The notes: generated by a model not told the origin, from the sequence alone. Shown: positions 8,144 to 17,787, counted from the first letter of the stretch. The stretch is DNA of 64,000 nt from Oscillospiraceae bacterium (GCA_031253495.1 JAIRWC010000037.1:1-64000), one strand, 5' to 3'. Program-made: numbers and translations.

Positions 8144-8184
8144 TTTTTTTAAAAAAATCCCCTTTCTTGAGAAAGGGGATTTTT
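8144..8184 (-). terminator. Intrinsic terminator of flagellin 2
   Basis: A 14-bp stem (AAAAATCCCCTTTC with its complement, loop TTGA) lies 24 nt after the stop of flagellin 2. On the minus strand it is followed by a long T-run. Confidence 0.85.
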
Positions 8185-8208
8185 ACCGTTATTGTTAAGC
8201 CGCCGCCG

Positions 8209-9849
8209 TTATCTGAGCAGTTGGAGGATTGCCTGCGGGGCTTGGTTCGCTTGGGCGAGCATCGCCTGAGCCGTTTGCTGCAGGATGCTGTACTTGGTAT
8301 ACTCGACCATTTCGGTCGCCATGTCGGTGTCGCGGATTTGCGCTTCCGCCGCGGTGATGTTCTCGACCCCGACAGTCAGGCTGTTAATCGTATGCTCGAG
8401 CCTGTTTTGCATCGCGCCGAGCGCCGCCCTTTGCGAGGATACCGCCACTATCCCGACGTTCACTCTGTCCATGGCGTCTTGCGCGTCCCTCAGCGTCCTT
8501 ACGCTGATGTTCGCTATACCTATGGAGCTTGAGTCCATCGCTTCAACCGAGAGGGTTACGCGTTGTTCGACCGCGTTGTTCGCCCCGATTTGGAAAGTCA
8601 GACCGTTACCGCCGCCGCCCGCGCCGTCTTTCCCAAGCCCCGCGCCGTCGGCAAGCTCTAAGTCGACACTCGCCTTGCGGTTGGCGAAGAATTTATAGTC
8701 GCCGTCGGGCGGGATGTTTGTCGTGCCGCTCGTGAGGGCCGTCTCTTTCGCGGTGCCCAACTGGATGGTGTAGTCGAAGCCCGCTTTAGCGAGGATGTTT
8801 TGGATATCCTGCGCGGAATATTCCCGACCGGTAGCCAAGTGGATGGTAAACACGCCGTCTTTTACAGTGGGGTTGGTTTCGGGCGTATTGTTTTCAACCC
8901 ATTCCTTCCCGGCGGCGACGTCCGTCGCAATCGTGAAGGTGCGCGTGTCCACCCCGTAGCTGTTGGAGATAAAGTTGATGGTGTCGGCATAGAATTCGGT
9001 ACCGAAGGTCGGGTTGACGAGGAAATCGACCAGCGACCCCGTGGCGTTCGCCCTCTGCCCGGCTATGGTTACGGCCGTGCCCTCACCCGATGAGATGCTT
9101 AACACGCCGGAAGCCAATTTAAACTGTACGTCGGGCAGGCTGGACTGTTCGGCGCCCTTTTCATAATTGGCGTTTTTGATTAAGGTGTCGATTTGCGCCT
9201 GCGTATAGGCGTAACCCGCGCTCAGGTTAATGGTCAAGAGCTTGCCCGTCGAGTCCCAGAAAGCGTTTTCGCCGCCCGCGCCGGAAGCGTTCGTGGTAAA
9301 GGTTACCGAAACGCCCGCCTGGCTGGAGCTCAACTTCGCCCCGTAGATTTGGGAAGTCATAGTCGTTACGGTTATCCCGTAGCGCGCCCCGTATTCGCCG
9401 GAGAGGTTGCCCGCGCCGCCCAAAGAGCCGTCGAGCAGTTTGATGCCGTTAAAGTCGGTCGCTTTGGCTATTCTGTCGACCTCGGTCTTTATGGTCTCGA
9501 TTTCCTCCTGCATGTAGCTCCTCTCCTCGTCGGAGTAGGTTTCGTTCCCCGCTTGGACGGCGAGTTCCTTTAACCTTTTGAGCATAGCGTGGGTTTCGTC
9601 CAACGCGCCTTCCGCCGTTTGGATTAGGCTGATGCCGTCGTTAGCGTTGCGGATTGCCTGGCTTAACCCGCGGATTTGCGCCCGCATTTTCTCGGAAATC
9701 GCGAGCCCCGCCGCGTCGTCCGCCGCGCGGTTGATTCTGAAGCCTGACGACAATTTTTCGGTCGCCTTTTTGGTCCCCAGAACGTTGATGCCCAACTTGT
9801 TGTTTGCGTTAATCGCGTTAAGGTTGTGTTGAACTATCATTCCTGCCAT
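8209..9849 (-). CDS. Flagellin (paralogue 2)
   Basis: 546 residues, with the same conserved ends as its neighbour (MIVQHNLNAINANN start; C-terminal QAPQAILQLLR). Differences concentrate in the central exposed domain, about residues 150-465, where short substitutions and small deletions separate the two copies. The tandem arrangement, both genes on the minus strand with separate sigma-28 promoters and terminators, points to a duplication and allows filaments of mixed composition or separate regulation. The ribosome site AAGGAGG precedes the ATG. The leader carries two hairpins and a CsrA-like GGA site near the transcript's 5' end. Confidence 0.97.
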   Translation of the reverse strand: MAGMIVQHNLNAINANNKLGINVLGTKKATEKLSSGFRINRAADDAAGLAISEKMRAQIRGLSQAIRNANDGISLIQTAEGALDETHAMLKRLKELAVQAGNETYSDEERSYMQEEIETIKTEVDRIAKATDFNGIKLLDGSLGGAGNLSGEYGARYGITVTTMTSQIYGAKLSSSQAGVSVTFTTNASGAGGENAFWDSTGKLLTINLSAGYAYTQAQIDTLIKNANYEKGAEQSSLPDVQFKLASGVLSISSGEGTAVTIAGQRANATGSLVDFLVNPTFGTEFYADTINFISNSYGVDTRTFTIATDVAAGKEWVENNTPETNPTVKDGVFTIHLATGREYSAQDIQNILAKAGFDYTIQLGTAKETALTSGTTNIPPDGDYKFFANRKASVDLELADGAGLGKDGAGGGGNGLTFQIGANNAVEQRVTLSVEAMDSSSIGIANISVRTLRDAQDAMDRVNVGIVAVSSQRAALGAMQNRLEHTINSLTVGVENITAAEAQIRDTDMATEMVEYTKYSILQQTAQAMLAQANQAPQAILQLLR

Positions 9850-9863
9850 GGTAGTTTCCTCCT

Positions 9864-9940
9864 TGAATCTCTGCCTTCGGTTCTGTCGCCGAAGGCGTTG
9901 TTCTTGCGCCCTTTCTAAAAGGGCAGTTCTTCCTGTTACA
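9864..9940 (-). promoter_or_regulatory. Structured leader of flagellin 2 with candidate CsrA sites
   Basis: The transcript is expected to begin near 9940 with GTAACAGGAAGAACT, close to the CsrA consensus (ACA-GGA core, GGA at 9931-9933). Two hairpins follow (GCCCTTTT/AAAGGGC, and GCCTTCGG/CCGAAGGC at 9873-9896), then AAGGAGG, a second GGA. Confidence 0.5.
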
Positions 9941-9946
9941 AACGTT

Positions 9947-9974
9947 ATATCGGCATCTTTCGGAGGAAACTTTA
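9947..9974 (-). promoter_or_regulatory. Sigma-28 promoter of flagellin 2
   Basis: Minus strand: TAAAGTTT with TAAA at 9971-9974, 16 bp, then GCCGATAT at 9947-9954. This is almost the exact flagellar sigma consensus. Confidence 0.85.
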
Positions 9975-10008
9975 GCGGTTTTTGAAAATGTTTTTGAAAA
10001 TGTTTGTT

Positions 10009-11643
10009 TTACGCGGAAATATCCCGCCGGGCGTAGGATATGAGACCGACGGCAAAAAGCGCCAGGGCGACCGCCGCCGTTACGGCCAAAGGCGCGGCTT
10101 TCGCCTCTTCGAGCGGCAGTTTGGGGACGAACGTCATGGGGTTAAGTTTTTCAAGCCGGTCGGGGAACAGGTTAAGCCCGCCCATTAGACCCATAAAGCA
10201 GATAAAGCCGTAATACCCCCATATCGCGCCCGCCGCCTTGGGCAAAAGCCCCGTCAGGAAAACCGCCGCGCCGATTACCGCCCAGACGGCGGGGAGGTAA
10301 ACCAAGTTAGCCGCCGCGAGTTCGCCCAAGGAGAGCGCGAACGCCCCCGGCGCGGCTTTCGCCGCGCAGTACAGCCCCAAAGCCGAAGCGCACTGAAGCA
10401 GCCAGCTTAAAACGAAGGCGGCGGTTATAAACCCGCAAAGGTATTTCGTTCGGGAGACCGGCCGCGCCAAAACGTGTTCGGCGCGACCCGCCTTTTCTTC
10501 GGCGCGCGGCTTCATCGCCGCCGCGAGCAGGGGGATTAGCGCGATTAACGCCATCATCGCGTTTATAAAGGCGACGAAGTATTCCGTCAGCATTTCGGTT
10601 TTTTCCGCGCCGGAAAGCGTCTTCGCGTATTCCGCCGGCACGCCTATCAGCGCCAGGTATTCCGGGCTGTTCTCGACGAATTTGCCTATGTCCGATATGA
10701 CGAGCCCGTATGACGCGCCCAACGAAAACATGACCGCCAACCATACGGCGGCGGTTTTGCGAAGCAACCTGAAAGGCAGACCCAACGGGGACGACAGCGT
10801 TTTCCCCGCTTCGCTCCTGCCGGGTCTTTCCGGGATAAAGCCGCGCCCCAAATCGCGCGCGCAGTTCAGTTTGAAGGACAGTAAGAACAGCGCGGCGGCT
10901 TCGACGAGCAGGATAACCGCCGGGAGGGCGTCGTCCCCCGTGAAGACCCGAGAGCGCTGCGCCAAGCCGAGCGGGCTGATTAACGACAGGATTTCGGCGT
11001 TTAAATCCCCGGCGGCGCGTAACAAATAAAACGCGCCCAGCGTGAAAAACGACAGACCCGCCGCCCCGCCCGCGCTTCCGGAAAGTTGGCAGAACACCGC
11101 CGCGACCCCCGCGAACACAAGCCCCGACGCGCCCAAAACGGCGCCGTAAAGCATACACCCCGTGAAATCCATGCTTTCGGTTTGCGTCGCGAAAACCCCC
11201 AACCCCGTAACGGCGGCCAATGCGGCGTTTATTATGACCGCCGAGAGTACGGCGGCGTTGACGTTCGCGAGACGGCCCGCGGGCAGGGAACGCACGACCT
11301 CCGCCCTGCCACGCTCTTCATCGGCGCGGGTGTGGCGCGCGATAAAAAATATATTCATCACCGCCGCGGCGACGATTGTCCATAACAGCATGAACCCCGC
11401 GTACATGGCGCCCGTCGATTCCCCCGCGCCGTAAAGCGGTCCCATCATGGCGGTCATTACCGGGTTTTCATAACCCGCGAGCAACCGCGCCTTGGATTCG
11501 GCGTCGGGGAACATTACCTCAATCCCGGGCGCGAGCGCCGCCGAGAAAAACGCGACCGACGCTATCCACACCGGGGATATGAACCGTTCCCGCCTTAATA
11601 TGAAGCGGACAAGCCTGACGGTGTTCCCGAAATTTCCGCTCAT
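10009..11643 (-). CDS. ABC-2 type exporter permease
   Basis: 544 residues with about twelve hydrophobic segments in two halves and a soluble stretch in the middle, the layout of permeases annotated as polyketide-antibiotic exporter-like. It would form the membrane part of an efflux pump with the ATPase encoded just upstream; the start overlaps that gene by four bases (ATGA), so the two are translationally coupled. The substrate is unknown; an antimicrobial or lipid-like compound is typical of the family (inference). It is the last gene of the minus-strand run that starts with the solute-binding proteins. Confidence 0.8.
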   Translation of the reverse strand: MSGNFGNTVRLVRFILRRERFISPVWIASVAFFSAALAPGIEVMFPDAESKARLLAGYENPVMTAMMGPLYGAGESTGAMYAGFMLLWTIVAAAVMNIFFIARHTRADEERGRAEVVRSLPAGRLANVNAAVLSAVIINAALAAVTGLGVFATQTESMDFTGCMLYGAVLGASGLVFAGVAAVFCQLSGSAGGAAGLSFFTLGAFYLLRAAGDLNAEILSLISPLGLAQRSRVFTGDDALPAVILLVEAAALFLLSFKLNCARDLGRGFIPERPGRSEAGKTLSSPLGLPFRLLRKTAAVWLAVMFSLGASYGLVISDIGKFVENSPEYLALIGVPAEYAKTLSGAEKTEMLTEYFVAFINAMMALIALIPLLAAAMKPRAEEKAGRAEHVLARPVSRTKYLCGFITAAFVLSWLLQCASALGLYCAAKAAPGAFALSLGELAAANLVYLPAVWAVIGAAVFLTGLLPKAAGAIWGYYGFICFMGLMGGLNLFPDRLEKLNPMTFVPKLPLEEAKAAPLAVTAAVALALFAVGLISYARRDISA

Positions 11644-12545
11644 CGCCGCCCCTCCTCGCCGGTTTCGCCGTAATGGCGCATAAACAGCGCCTCGAGCGTG
11701 GGCGGGGCGCTTTCAAGTTTTGTTATGCCGTATTTCGCGAGATATGAAACGACATCGCCGATTTCCGAAGAATCCACTTGGAAAGTGATTTCTCCGCCGT
11801 CTTTTCGGACCACGCCGCGCACGCCCTTGATTTCGGAAAGGTTTTCCGCGGCTTTTTCGGTTTTGACGGTCATCCGCGTTTCGGTCAAATGCCTCAGTTC
11901 CGCCAGCGTGCCGGTTTCGACAAGCCTGCCTCCCTTGATTATCCCCACCCGGTCGCAAAGGCGCTCGACTTCCGAAAGTATATGGCTTGACAGGAACACG
12001 CCCTTCCCCTTGCTTTTTTGCTCAAGGACGAGTTCTTGGAACACCTGTTCCATGAGCGGGTCAAGCCCGGACGTCGGTTCGTCGAGTATGAACAAGTCCG
12101 CGTCCGACGCGAAAGCGGCTATCAACGCCACCTTCTGCCTGTTGCCCTTTGAATAGGTTTTGCATTTTTTCGACGGGTCCAAGTCAAACGCCTTGAGCAG
12201 CCCGTCCCTTCGCGGCGCGTCGCGTTTCCCCCTTAAACCGACGAAGAAGTCTATCACCTCGCCGCCCGTAAGGTTCGCCCACAGGTTCACGTCGCCGGGA
12301 ACGTAAGCCACGCGCTTGTGGATTTCCACCGCGTCGCGCCACGCGTCTTTCCCAAACACCTTCGCTTCCCCGGACGTCGCCCGCAGTATTCCGAGGAGCG
12401 CGCGGATTGTGGTGGTCTTTCCCGCGCCGTTCGGCCCTATGTAACCGAACACCTCGCCTTCGGCGACTTTCAGGCTGACGCCGTCCAAAGCCGTGAACTT
12501 CCCGAATTTTTTGGTTAAACCGATTGTTTCAAGACTTAACTTCAT
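11640..12545 (-). CDS. ABC exporter ATP-binding protein
   Basis: 301 residues. Walker A is GPNGAGKTTT, Walker B DLFILDEPTSGLD, and the signature reads YSKGNRQKV instead of LSGGQ, as is usual for ABC-2 exporter ATPases of the BcrA/CcmA kind. A C-terminal extension of about 85 residues follows the nucleotide-binding domain. It pairs with the permease that overlaps its end. It begins only 11 nt after the stop of the solute-binding lipoprotein at 12557-13987, so it probably lies on the same transcript although its transport direction (export) differs from what the binding proteins imply. Confidence 0.9.
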   Translation of the reverse strand: MKLSLETIGLTKKFGKFTALDGVSLKVAEGEVFGYIGPNGAGKTTTIRALLGILRATSGEAKVFGKDAWRDAVEIHKRVAYVPGDVNLWANLTGGEVIDFFVGLRGKRDAPRRDGLLKAFDLDPSKKCKTYSKGNRQKVALIAAFASDADLFILDEPTSGLDPLMEQVFQELVLEQKSKGKGVFLSSHILSEVERLCDRVGIIKGGRLVETGTLAELRHLTETRMTVKTEKAAENLSEIKGVRGVVRKDGGEITFQVDSSEIGDVVSYLAKYGITKLESAPPTLEALFMRHYGETGEEGRR

Positions 12546-12556
12546 CGGCGACGCCG

Positions 12557-13987
12557 TCAGGAAACGGAATTGTTCAGCTTGTCCATCTGCGCCGATATAA
12601 CCGCTATGTTTTCCTCGCGCATTTGCGTGTACGACTCGCCGTGAATCAAAACGTATTTCGTAACCATTTCCACGGGGTTCTCATAAACGGTTTTGCTGCC
12701 CACTTCCTCGCCCAACCCGTTCTTGAAATCAAACACCGGGGATAACTCGCGCACGGTCTCGTCGAGAATGTCAAGCTGCGCGTCCGTCCACCCGTAATCG
12801 ACCTGGAGCTTGTCGCGCGCCTGCTGTTTTACCTCGGGCTCCCTCGCCGTCAAAACGACGCACTGCGTCCAGGCTTTAAACGCGTCGGGATTCTTCGAGC
12901 CGGCGCAAAACATATACGATTCTTGCCGCATCTGCTGATAATACTTATCGGAGTAGGGGTCGCGGGGATAAGGGACGAGTTGGATTTCGTCGTCCGCCCA
13001 ACCGTCCTTGTCGCGGAAATTATAAAGCATTTCGTTATACCACCATTGCCCGTTATCCCATAAAAGGATGTTCCCGCTCCTGAACTCCTGATAATTCATG
13101 CTCCAGTTGTTCAATTCATGCTGAGGGTAGCGATAATTCCGAATGCTCAACATATACACTATATCCATGGCGCGTTCTATCCTCACGTCATACATATTGT
13201 TCACCAGCTTGCCGTTTTCAAGCGTGATTAGCCCCACGCCGGTGGTGCAAAGCAACGACTCGTCGGGGTCCCACCCGGAAACGGGGTATTTCCCGTTCAA
13301 GGGGTCGGAAAAACTCTCGCACATTTCGACGAATTTATCCCAGTCCCACTGCCCCGCCTTATAGAGGGTGTAAGGGTCTTCAAGCCCCGCCTCGTCCATT
13401 ATGCTTTTCCTGTACCAAAGGAAATACGACGGCACAAGCTCGGTTATCGCGCAGTAGTTCTTGCCCCCCCACTCGAACATTTTGATGACGTCGGCGGACT
13501 CTTGCCATTCCGGCGAGGACAAATCAATCACGCCGTCAATCGTCTGGAACAGGTTGGCGTAAACGCCGTAGGGGTAATAACGCGCCTCAAACGGGAATAT
13601 ATCGGGCGAATCGCCGGACGTGATTCTCTTCGCCAATTGTACGTAGCGCTGGTCGTAATGCCCGCAGTTCCAAAACTCGACGATATCCGTGTCCGCTTCG
13701 TCTTTTTTCGCGGGGACCCCGTACCTCGCCCTGAACAGTTCGGCGGCGGGGGAGGTCTCGTCAATCCAGTTCCCGCCGGAGCCGGGCCACGACAGGAATT
13801 TGATTTTCTCGGTGATGTTCACGTCGGGGAGGGCGTCGCTGTCAACAAGTTTCTCCACGGCGGCGATTACGCCCGCGTGCTGTTCGTTCCGGCGGCTTTC
13901 CTCTATTTCCCTCGCCTCGTTGTTTTTGCATGAAACAACGCTTAACGCCAACCCCGCGGTCAGCAAAACAATAATAAATCTTTTCAT
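12557..13987 (-). CDS. Extracellular solute-binding lipoprotein (paralogue A)
   Basis: 476 residues from the ATG at 13987 (GAGGAG nine nt upstream; an ATG two codons earlier is too close). The signal peptide ends in the lipobox SVVSC, so it is lipid-anchored. It belongs to the family 1 (sugar-type) ABC binding proteins. The segments SGDSPDIFPFEARYYPYGVY, SYFLWYRKS and DNGQWWYNEMLY are shared with the paralogues at 14012-15430 and 17861-19291. The ligand is unknown; oligosaccharide is likely from the family and from the esterase in the cluster. No MalF/MalG-type permease is present in the window. Confidence 0.85.
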   Translation of the reverse strand: MKRFIIVLLTAGLALSVVSCKNNEAREIEESRRNEQHAGVIAAVEKLVDSDALPDVNITEKIKFLSWPGSGGNWIDETSPAAELFRARYGVPAKKDEADTDIVEFWNCGHYDQRYVQLAKRITSGDSPDIFPFEARYYPYGVYANLFQTIDGVIDLSSPEWQESADVIKMFEWGGKNYCAITELVPSYFLWYRKSIMDEAGLEDPYTLYKAGQWDWDKFVEMCESFSDPLNGKYPVSGWDPDESLLCTTGVGLITLENGKLVNNMYDVRIERAMDIVYMLSIRNYRYPQHELNNWSMNYQEFRSGNILLWDNGQWWYNEMLYNFRDKDGWADDEIQLVPYPRDPYSDKYYQQMRQESYMFCAGSKNPDAFKAWTQCVVLTAREPEVKQQARDKLQVDYGWTDAQLDILDETVRELSPVFDFKNGLGEEVGSKTVYENPVEMVTKYVLIHGESYTQMREENIAVISAQMDKLNNSVS

Positions 13988-14011
13988 ATACATACGCTCC
14001 TCAACAATGTT

Positions 14012-15430
14012 TTATGAAACGGAACCGTTAAGCTCGTTCACGCGGTTGGCTATTACCCCCGCGTATTCCTCGCGAGCCTGCGTGTAAGAGTTCGCGTGGA
14101 CGAGCACGTATTTCGTAACGTATTCGACGGGCTTTTCATATAAGTCCTTCCCGCCGACGTCCTCGCCTATACCGTTTTTAAAATCGAACACCGGCGACAA
14201 TTCCCGAACGGTTTCGTCAAGAATGTCAAGCTGTTTTTCCGTCCAGCCGTAATCGCGGTTCAATTTGTCGCGGTTTTGCCGTTTTACCTCGTCTTCCCTT
14301 GACGTGAGCACAAGGCACTGCGTCAAGGCCTTAAAGCCGTCCACGTTTTTCGAGCCGGAGCAAAGCATAAACGCCTCATGCCGCATTTGCTGATAATACT
14401 TGTCGGAGTAGGGGTCGCGCGGGTAAGGCACGAGGTTTATCTCGTCGTCCGCCCATCCGTCCCTGTCGCGGAATTTATAAAGCATGTCGGCGTACCACCA
14501 CTGCCCGTTGTCCCAAAACAGGATGTTCCCGCTCCGCCATTCCTGATAATTCATTTCCCAGTCGTTAAGAATGTTGTGCGGATAACGGTAATCCCGCGAA
14601 GCGATGGTGTAAACCAGTTCCATCGCCCGCTCCACCCTCGAGTCGTACATATTGTTGACCAACTTGCCGTTTTCAAGCGTAATCAGCCCCACGCCCGTCG
14701 TGCATATAAGGGATTCGTCGGGGTCCCAGCCGCTGAGGGAGTATTTCCCGTTGACGGGGTCGGAAAAACTCACGCACATTTCAAGGAACACGTCCCAGTC
14801 CCATTTGCCGGCTTTGTAAAGGGCGTAAGGGTCGTCAAGCCCCGCTTCCTCCAGTATGGTTTTCCTGTACCATAAGAAATAGGACGGCAACAGTTCGGTT
14901 ACGGCGCAGTAATTCTTCCCCCCCCACTCGAAACGCGAAATAGCCTCGAGAGAATCCTCCCATTCGGGCGCGGAAAGGTCGATTACGCCGTCGATTGATT
15001 GGAACAGGTTGACGTACACGCCGTAAGGGTAATACCGCGCCTCAAACGGGAATATATCGGGCGAATCCCCGGAGGTTATCCGCTTCGACAGTTCCTCGTA
15101 GCGCGCCGCGTATATGCCGCAGTTGGAATACTCGATGATGTTGTTCCCCCTTTCCGGTTCGGGGACGCCGTACTTTTGGCTGAAAAGCGCTCCCGCCGGC
15201 GCGGTTTCGTCAATCCATTTCTCTACGTTTTCCCATCCCAGCAGCTTGATTTTCCGCGTAACCTCAACGTCCGGCAGCGCCTCGCTCCCGAGCAGCTTCG
15301 ACACCGCGTCGTTCACGCCCTCGTGCGCCGCGTTCGTCGTAACTTCCTCGATTTCGCCGCCCCCGCCGGAACAGGCGGTTAAATTCAGCATAAAAGCCGC
15401 GATTAAGAAAGGGGTTATATATTTCCTCAT
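14012..15430 (-). CDS. Extracellular solute-binding lipoprotein (paralogue B)
   Basis: 472 residues from the ATG at 15430, which has AAGGAGC upstream; the longer frame runs into the intergenic region. Lipobox LTAC at residues 17-20. Full-length similarity to paralogue A, lying 24 nt downstream, is obvious from shared blocks (SGDSPDIFPFEARYYPYGVY, GWDPDESLICTTGVGLITLE). Conserved Trp/Tyr-rich patches suggest stacking on sugar rings. The tandem A/B pair probably arose by duplication, and their divergence in the N-terminal third may reflect different ligands (inference). Confidence 0.85.
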   Translation of the reverse strand: MRKYITPFLIAAFMLNLTACSGGGGEIEEVTTNAAHEGVNDAVSKLLGSEALPDVEVTRKIKLLGWENVEKWIDETAPAGALFSQKYGVPEPERGNNIIEYSNCGIYAARYEELSKRITSGDSPDIFPFEARYYPYGVYVNLFQSIDGVIDLSAPEWEDSLEAISRFEWGGKNYCAVTELLPSYFLWYRKTILEEAGLDDPYALYKAGKWDWDVFLEMCVSFSDPVNGKYSLSGWDPDESLICTTGVGLITLENGKLVNNMYDSRVERAMELVYTIASRDYRYPHNILNDWEMNYQEWRSGNILFWDNGQWWYADMLYKFRDRDGWADDEINLVPYPRDPYSDKYYQQMRHEAFMLCSGSKNVDGFKALTQCLVLTSREDEVKRQNRDKLNRDYGWTEKQLDILDETVRELSPVFDFKNGIGEDVGGKDLYEKPVEYVTKYVLVHANSYTQAREEYAGVIANRVNELNGSVS

Positions 15431-15530
15431 TGCGCGCGCTCCTTTCAAAGACCCTTTTAAAATAAAAACTCCCGAGAGTTCTTGTTTTAAAAGATTATAC
15501 CACCTTAACGCGCCGTTGTCAATTAAAATT

Positions 15531-16229
15531 TTACTTGAAATGCGTTTTGAATATTTCAAAAATCTGCCCGTAAAGCTCGCCGCGCCACGAACCGCCCCCG
15601 TAATCGACGACCGTGCCGTGAAACGCGATATCGCTCCCGCCGCTTTCCTTTAAAACGATTTTCCCGCCCGCGAAAACGCTCGTCGTATCGTAGACGTCTT
15701 TGTAAACGACGTCCTTTTTCCCGTCGCCGTCAAAATCGTAAAACCCTATCTCGGCAATGTGGAGCAAGGGGTCGTAGCTCCCCGCGTCCGCCGTTATCGC
15801 GCGGATAAACTCTTCATACGCGCCCAGCCATTCCGGGCGGCTCGAATCCGTTATCGGGCTTTTCCGCACCAAATTCAACTCGCCGTTCGGAGCTTTTTCA
15901 AACTCGTGAAACGTAAGGGAGAATTTATACCCCCTGTTTTCATAATCAAACTCGCCGTTTAAGTAAAAGTCGATGTCGCCTTCAACGGTTACGGCATAAT
16001 ATCTGTTTTTTTCGCCCCTGTACATATCGACGGCCTTAAACACGCCGGTCGTCCTAAAGTTCGCCATACCGCCGTTTCCCTCTATCCACGGGGCGGACTC
16101 CGCTTCAACGCGAAGCCACACTTTTTCCGCTTCGGCTTCGCTTAACGCGTAATTGCCGTCGCTCCTCTTTTCGCCGCCGCAAGCCGCCAACAATATAACC
16201 GACAGTATAACAGCCATTGTTTTTTTCAT
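15531..16229 (-). CDS. Small lipoprotein of unknown function
   Basis: 232 residues with a lipoprotein signal (lipobox LLAAC near residue 17). A FYDFDGDGKKDVVYKD segment near residues 180-195 resembles the calcium-binding loop of VCBS/FG-GAP or EF-hand-like repeats, seen once. The rest is beta-rich with many aromatic residues and is not recognised. It lies between the esterase gene (40 nt upstream) and paralogue B (100 nt downstream), in the same direction, so it is probably part of the glycan-related run. Confidence 0.65.
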   Translation of the reverse strand: MKKTMAVILSVILLAACGGEKRSDGNYALSEAEAEKVWLRVEAESAPWIEGNGGMANFRTTGVFKAVDMYRGEKNRYYAVTVEGDIDFYLNGEFDYENRGYKFSLTFHEFEKAPNGELNLVRKSPITDSSRPEWLGAYEEFIRAITADAGSYDPLLHIAEIGFYDFDGDGKKDVVYKDVYDTTSVFAGGKIVLKESGGSDIAFHGTVVDYGGGSWRGELYGQIFEIFKTHFK

Positions 16230-16269
16230 ACTTTGTTCTCCCGTGATAAAACCGAACCCCCCGCCCGGG

Positions 16270-17787
16270 TTAAATCCCCGTGCGAAACGGCGCCAGCGGT
16301 ATTCCGTTCGCCCCGTAAACGCTGACGACTTCCGCGTAGTTCGTCCATAAATACCGCGCGTGTTCCGGTTCGGGGACGCCGCGGCATTTTATGAAAATCT
16401 TTTCCCCCGCGATTTTTGCCGCGGCTTCATAAAAAACGCCGTCCCGCCCCGCCAATTCAAATCCCGTCGCCATGTCGGAATTTTTCAATACCAAGCCGCC
16501 TTCGGCGTTGATGAAAGTCAGTTCCATACCGCCGTCTTTTATTATGTAAGACCCGTAGAGCGGCGCGTAAGCGGAAACGTCTTTCCCGTAGACGTCTTTC
16601 AAAGCGAGCAAGGCAAGCCTTTCGCCGACGGTTTTTTTGTCCTTGGGGTGAATGTCGTTAAATTCGCCGCAGTCGATAAGCACCGCCATTAAAGCGTTCT
16701 TTACCTCGCGGGCGACGCGGTCCTGCGCTTCCCTTAAAACCGCCCAGTTTTTATAATCCGGTTCGTCGGCGTAACGGTGCGACGGCAACTGGCAGAACAA
16801 GAACGGCAGTTCGCCGTCGCCCCAGTCCTCCCGCCACAGCTTTATAAGCCGTGAAAACAGTTTGTAATATAATTCCGGCTTGTCCGCGTCGGTTTCCCCT
16901 TGATACCATATAAAGCCCGCCAAGGTATACGGGCACACGCGCTTTACCATCGGTTCATACAGCGCGTATGCCCTGAACGCGCTCCTCGGGGTTACGGGAC
17001 CGGGCCAGCGGTTTTCCCCACATTCGGCCTCACATTCCGCGTATGAACCGAGCGGGTTTTTCTTGAAAAATTCCAACTCGCGCTCGTAATACGCGTCGTG
17101 GTATTCCTCGTACTCAAACCACAGCCGGTCAAGTTCTTCCGCGCTCTTTCCGGCAATCGCGCTTTCATAAGCGTCAACGTATTCCCTCTTTATATCCGCG
17201 TCGGCGGCAAGGCTTTCCCGGCTCATCCAAGAAGACGCGGAAGTGCCGCCCCAGTTGCAGCCGACAATCCCGACGACCGCCCCCGTTCGGGCGGCGATTT
17301 CTTTAGCGAAAAAATATCCCGCCGCCGACCAGTATTTCGCCTCTTCGTCGCCCCATTCGCACCATGCCGAATCTTCCTCGTCCTCGCGGAATTTGTCGTC
17401 CGTAACCACGTTTTTCGGGGTGTAATAATAGCGGACGTTCGGGGATTTATCCTCGCTTAACGCCTTTACGCCCTGCGGGCAGCTTTGTAACTCCAGTTCC
17501 ATGTTGGACTGACCGCCCGCCAACCAAACCTCGCCCGCCGCGACATTGCGAAACGTTACGGTTTCGCCGCTTTCGGCGCTCGCGGTAAGGGTTAAACCGA
17601 CGGCATATCCCGCAGGCGGCAAAACCGCGAGCCACCTCCCGTTTTCCACAACCGCCGAAACGCCGGCGCCGCCTAAGGAAACGGTGATTTTTTCACCGTT
17701 TTCGCCGCTACCGAAAACACGAACGCCTTTCCCGCTCTGCAACACCATGTCGTCGCCGAATATCGCGGCTAATTTGAATTTTGACAT
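16270..17787 (-). CDS. Sialate O-acetylesterase-like SGNH esterase
   Basis: 505 residues from the ATG at 17787; a TTG seven codons earlier lacks support. The block AGGQSNMELEL gives the nucleophile Ser at about residue 94, GCNWGG and WYQGETDA are the oxyanion and family blocks, and DIHP (Asp378, His380) completes the triad. The family removes acetyl groups from sialic acids or, in many plant-feeding bacteria, from acetylated hemicellulose or pectin fragments. No signal peptide is visible, so it probably acts inside the cell on imported oligosaccharides. It sits between binding proteins C and B, which supports a glycan-uptake role. Confidence 0.85.
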   Translation of the reverse strand: MSKFKLAAIFGDDMVLQSGKGVRVFGSGENGEKITVSLGGAGVSAVVENGRWLAVLPPAGYAVGLTLTASAESGETVTFRNVAAGEVWLAGGQSNMELELQSCPQGVKALSEDKSPNVRYYYTPKNVVTDDKFREDEEDSAWCEWGDEEAKYWSAAGYFFAKEIAARTGAVVGIVGCNWGGTSASSWMSRESLAADADIKREYVDAYESAIAGKSAEELDRLWFEYEEYHDAYYERELEFFKKNPLGSYAECEAECGENRWPGPVTPRSAFRAYALYEPMVKRVCPYTLAGFIWYQGETDADKPELYYKLFSRLIKLWREDWGDGELPFLFCQLPSHRYADEPDYKNWAVLREAQDRVAREVKNALMAVLIDCGEFNDIHPKDKKTVGERLALLALKDVYGKDVSAYAPLYGSYIIKDGGMELTFINAEGGLVLKNSDMATGFELAGRDGVFYEAAAKIAGEKIFIKCRGVPEPEHARYLWTNYAEVVSVYGANGIPLAPFRTGI

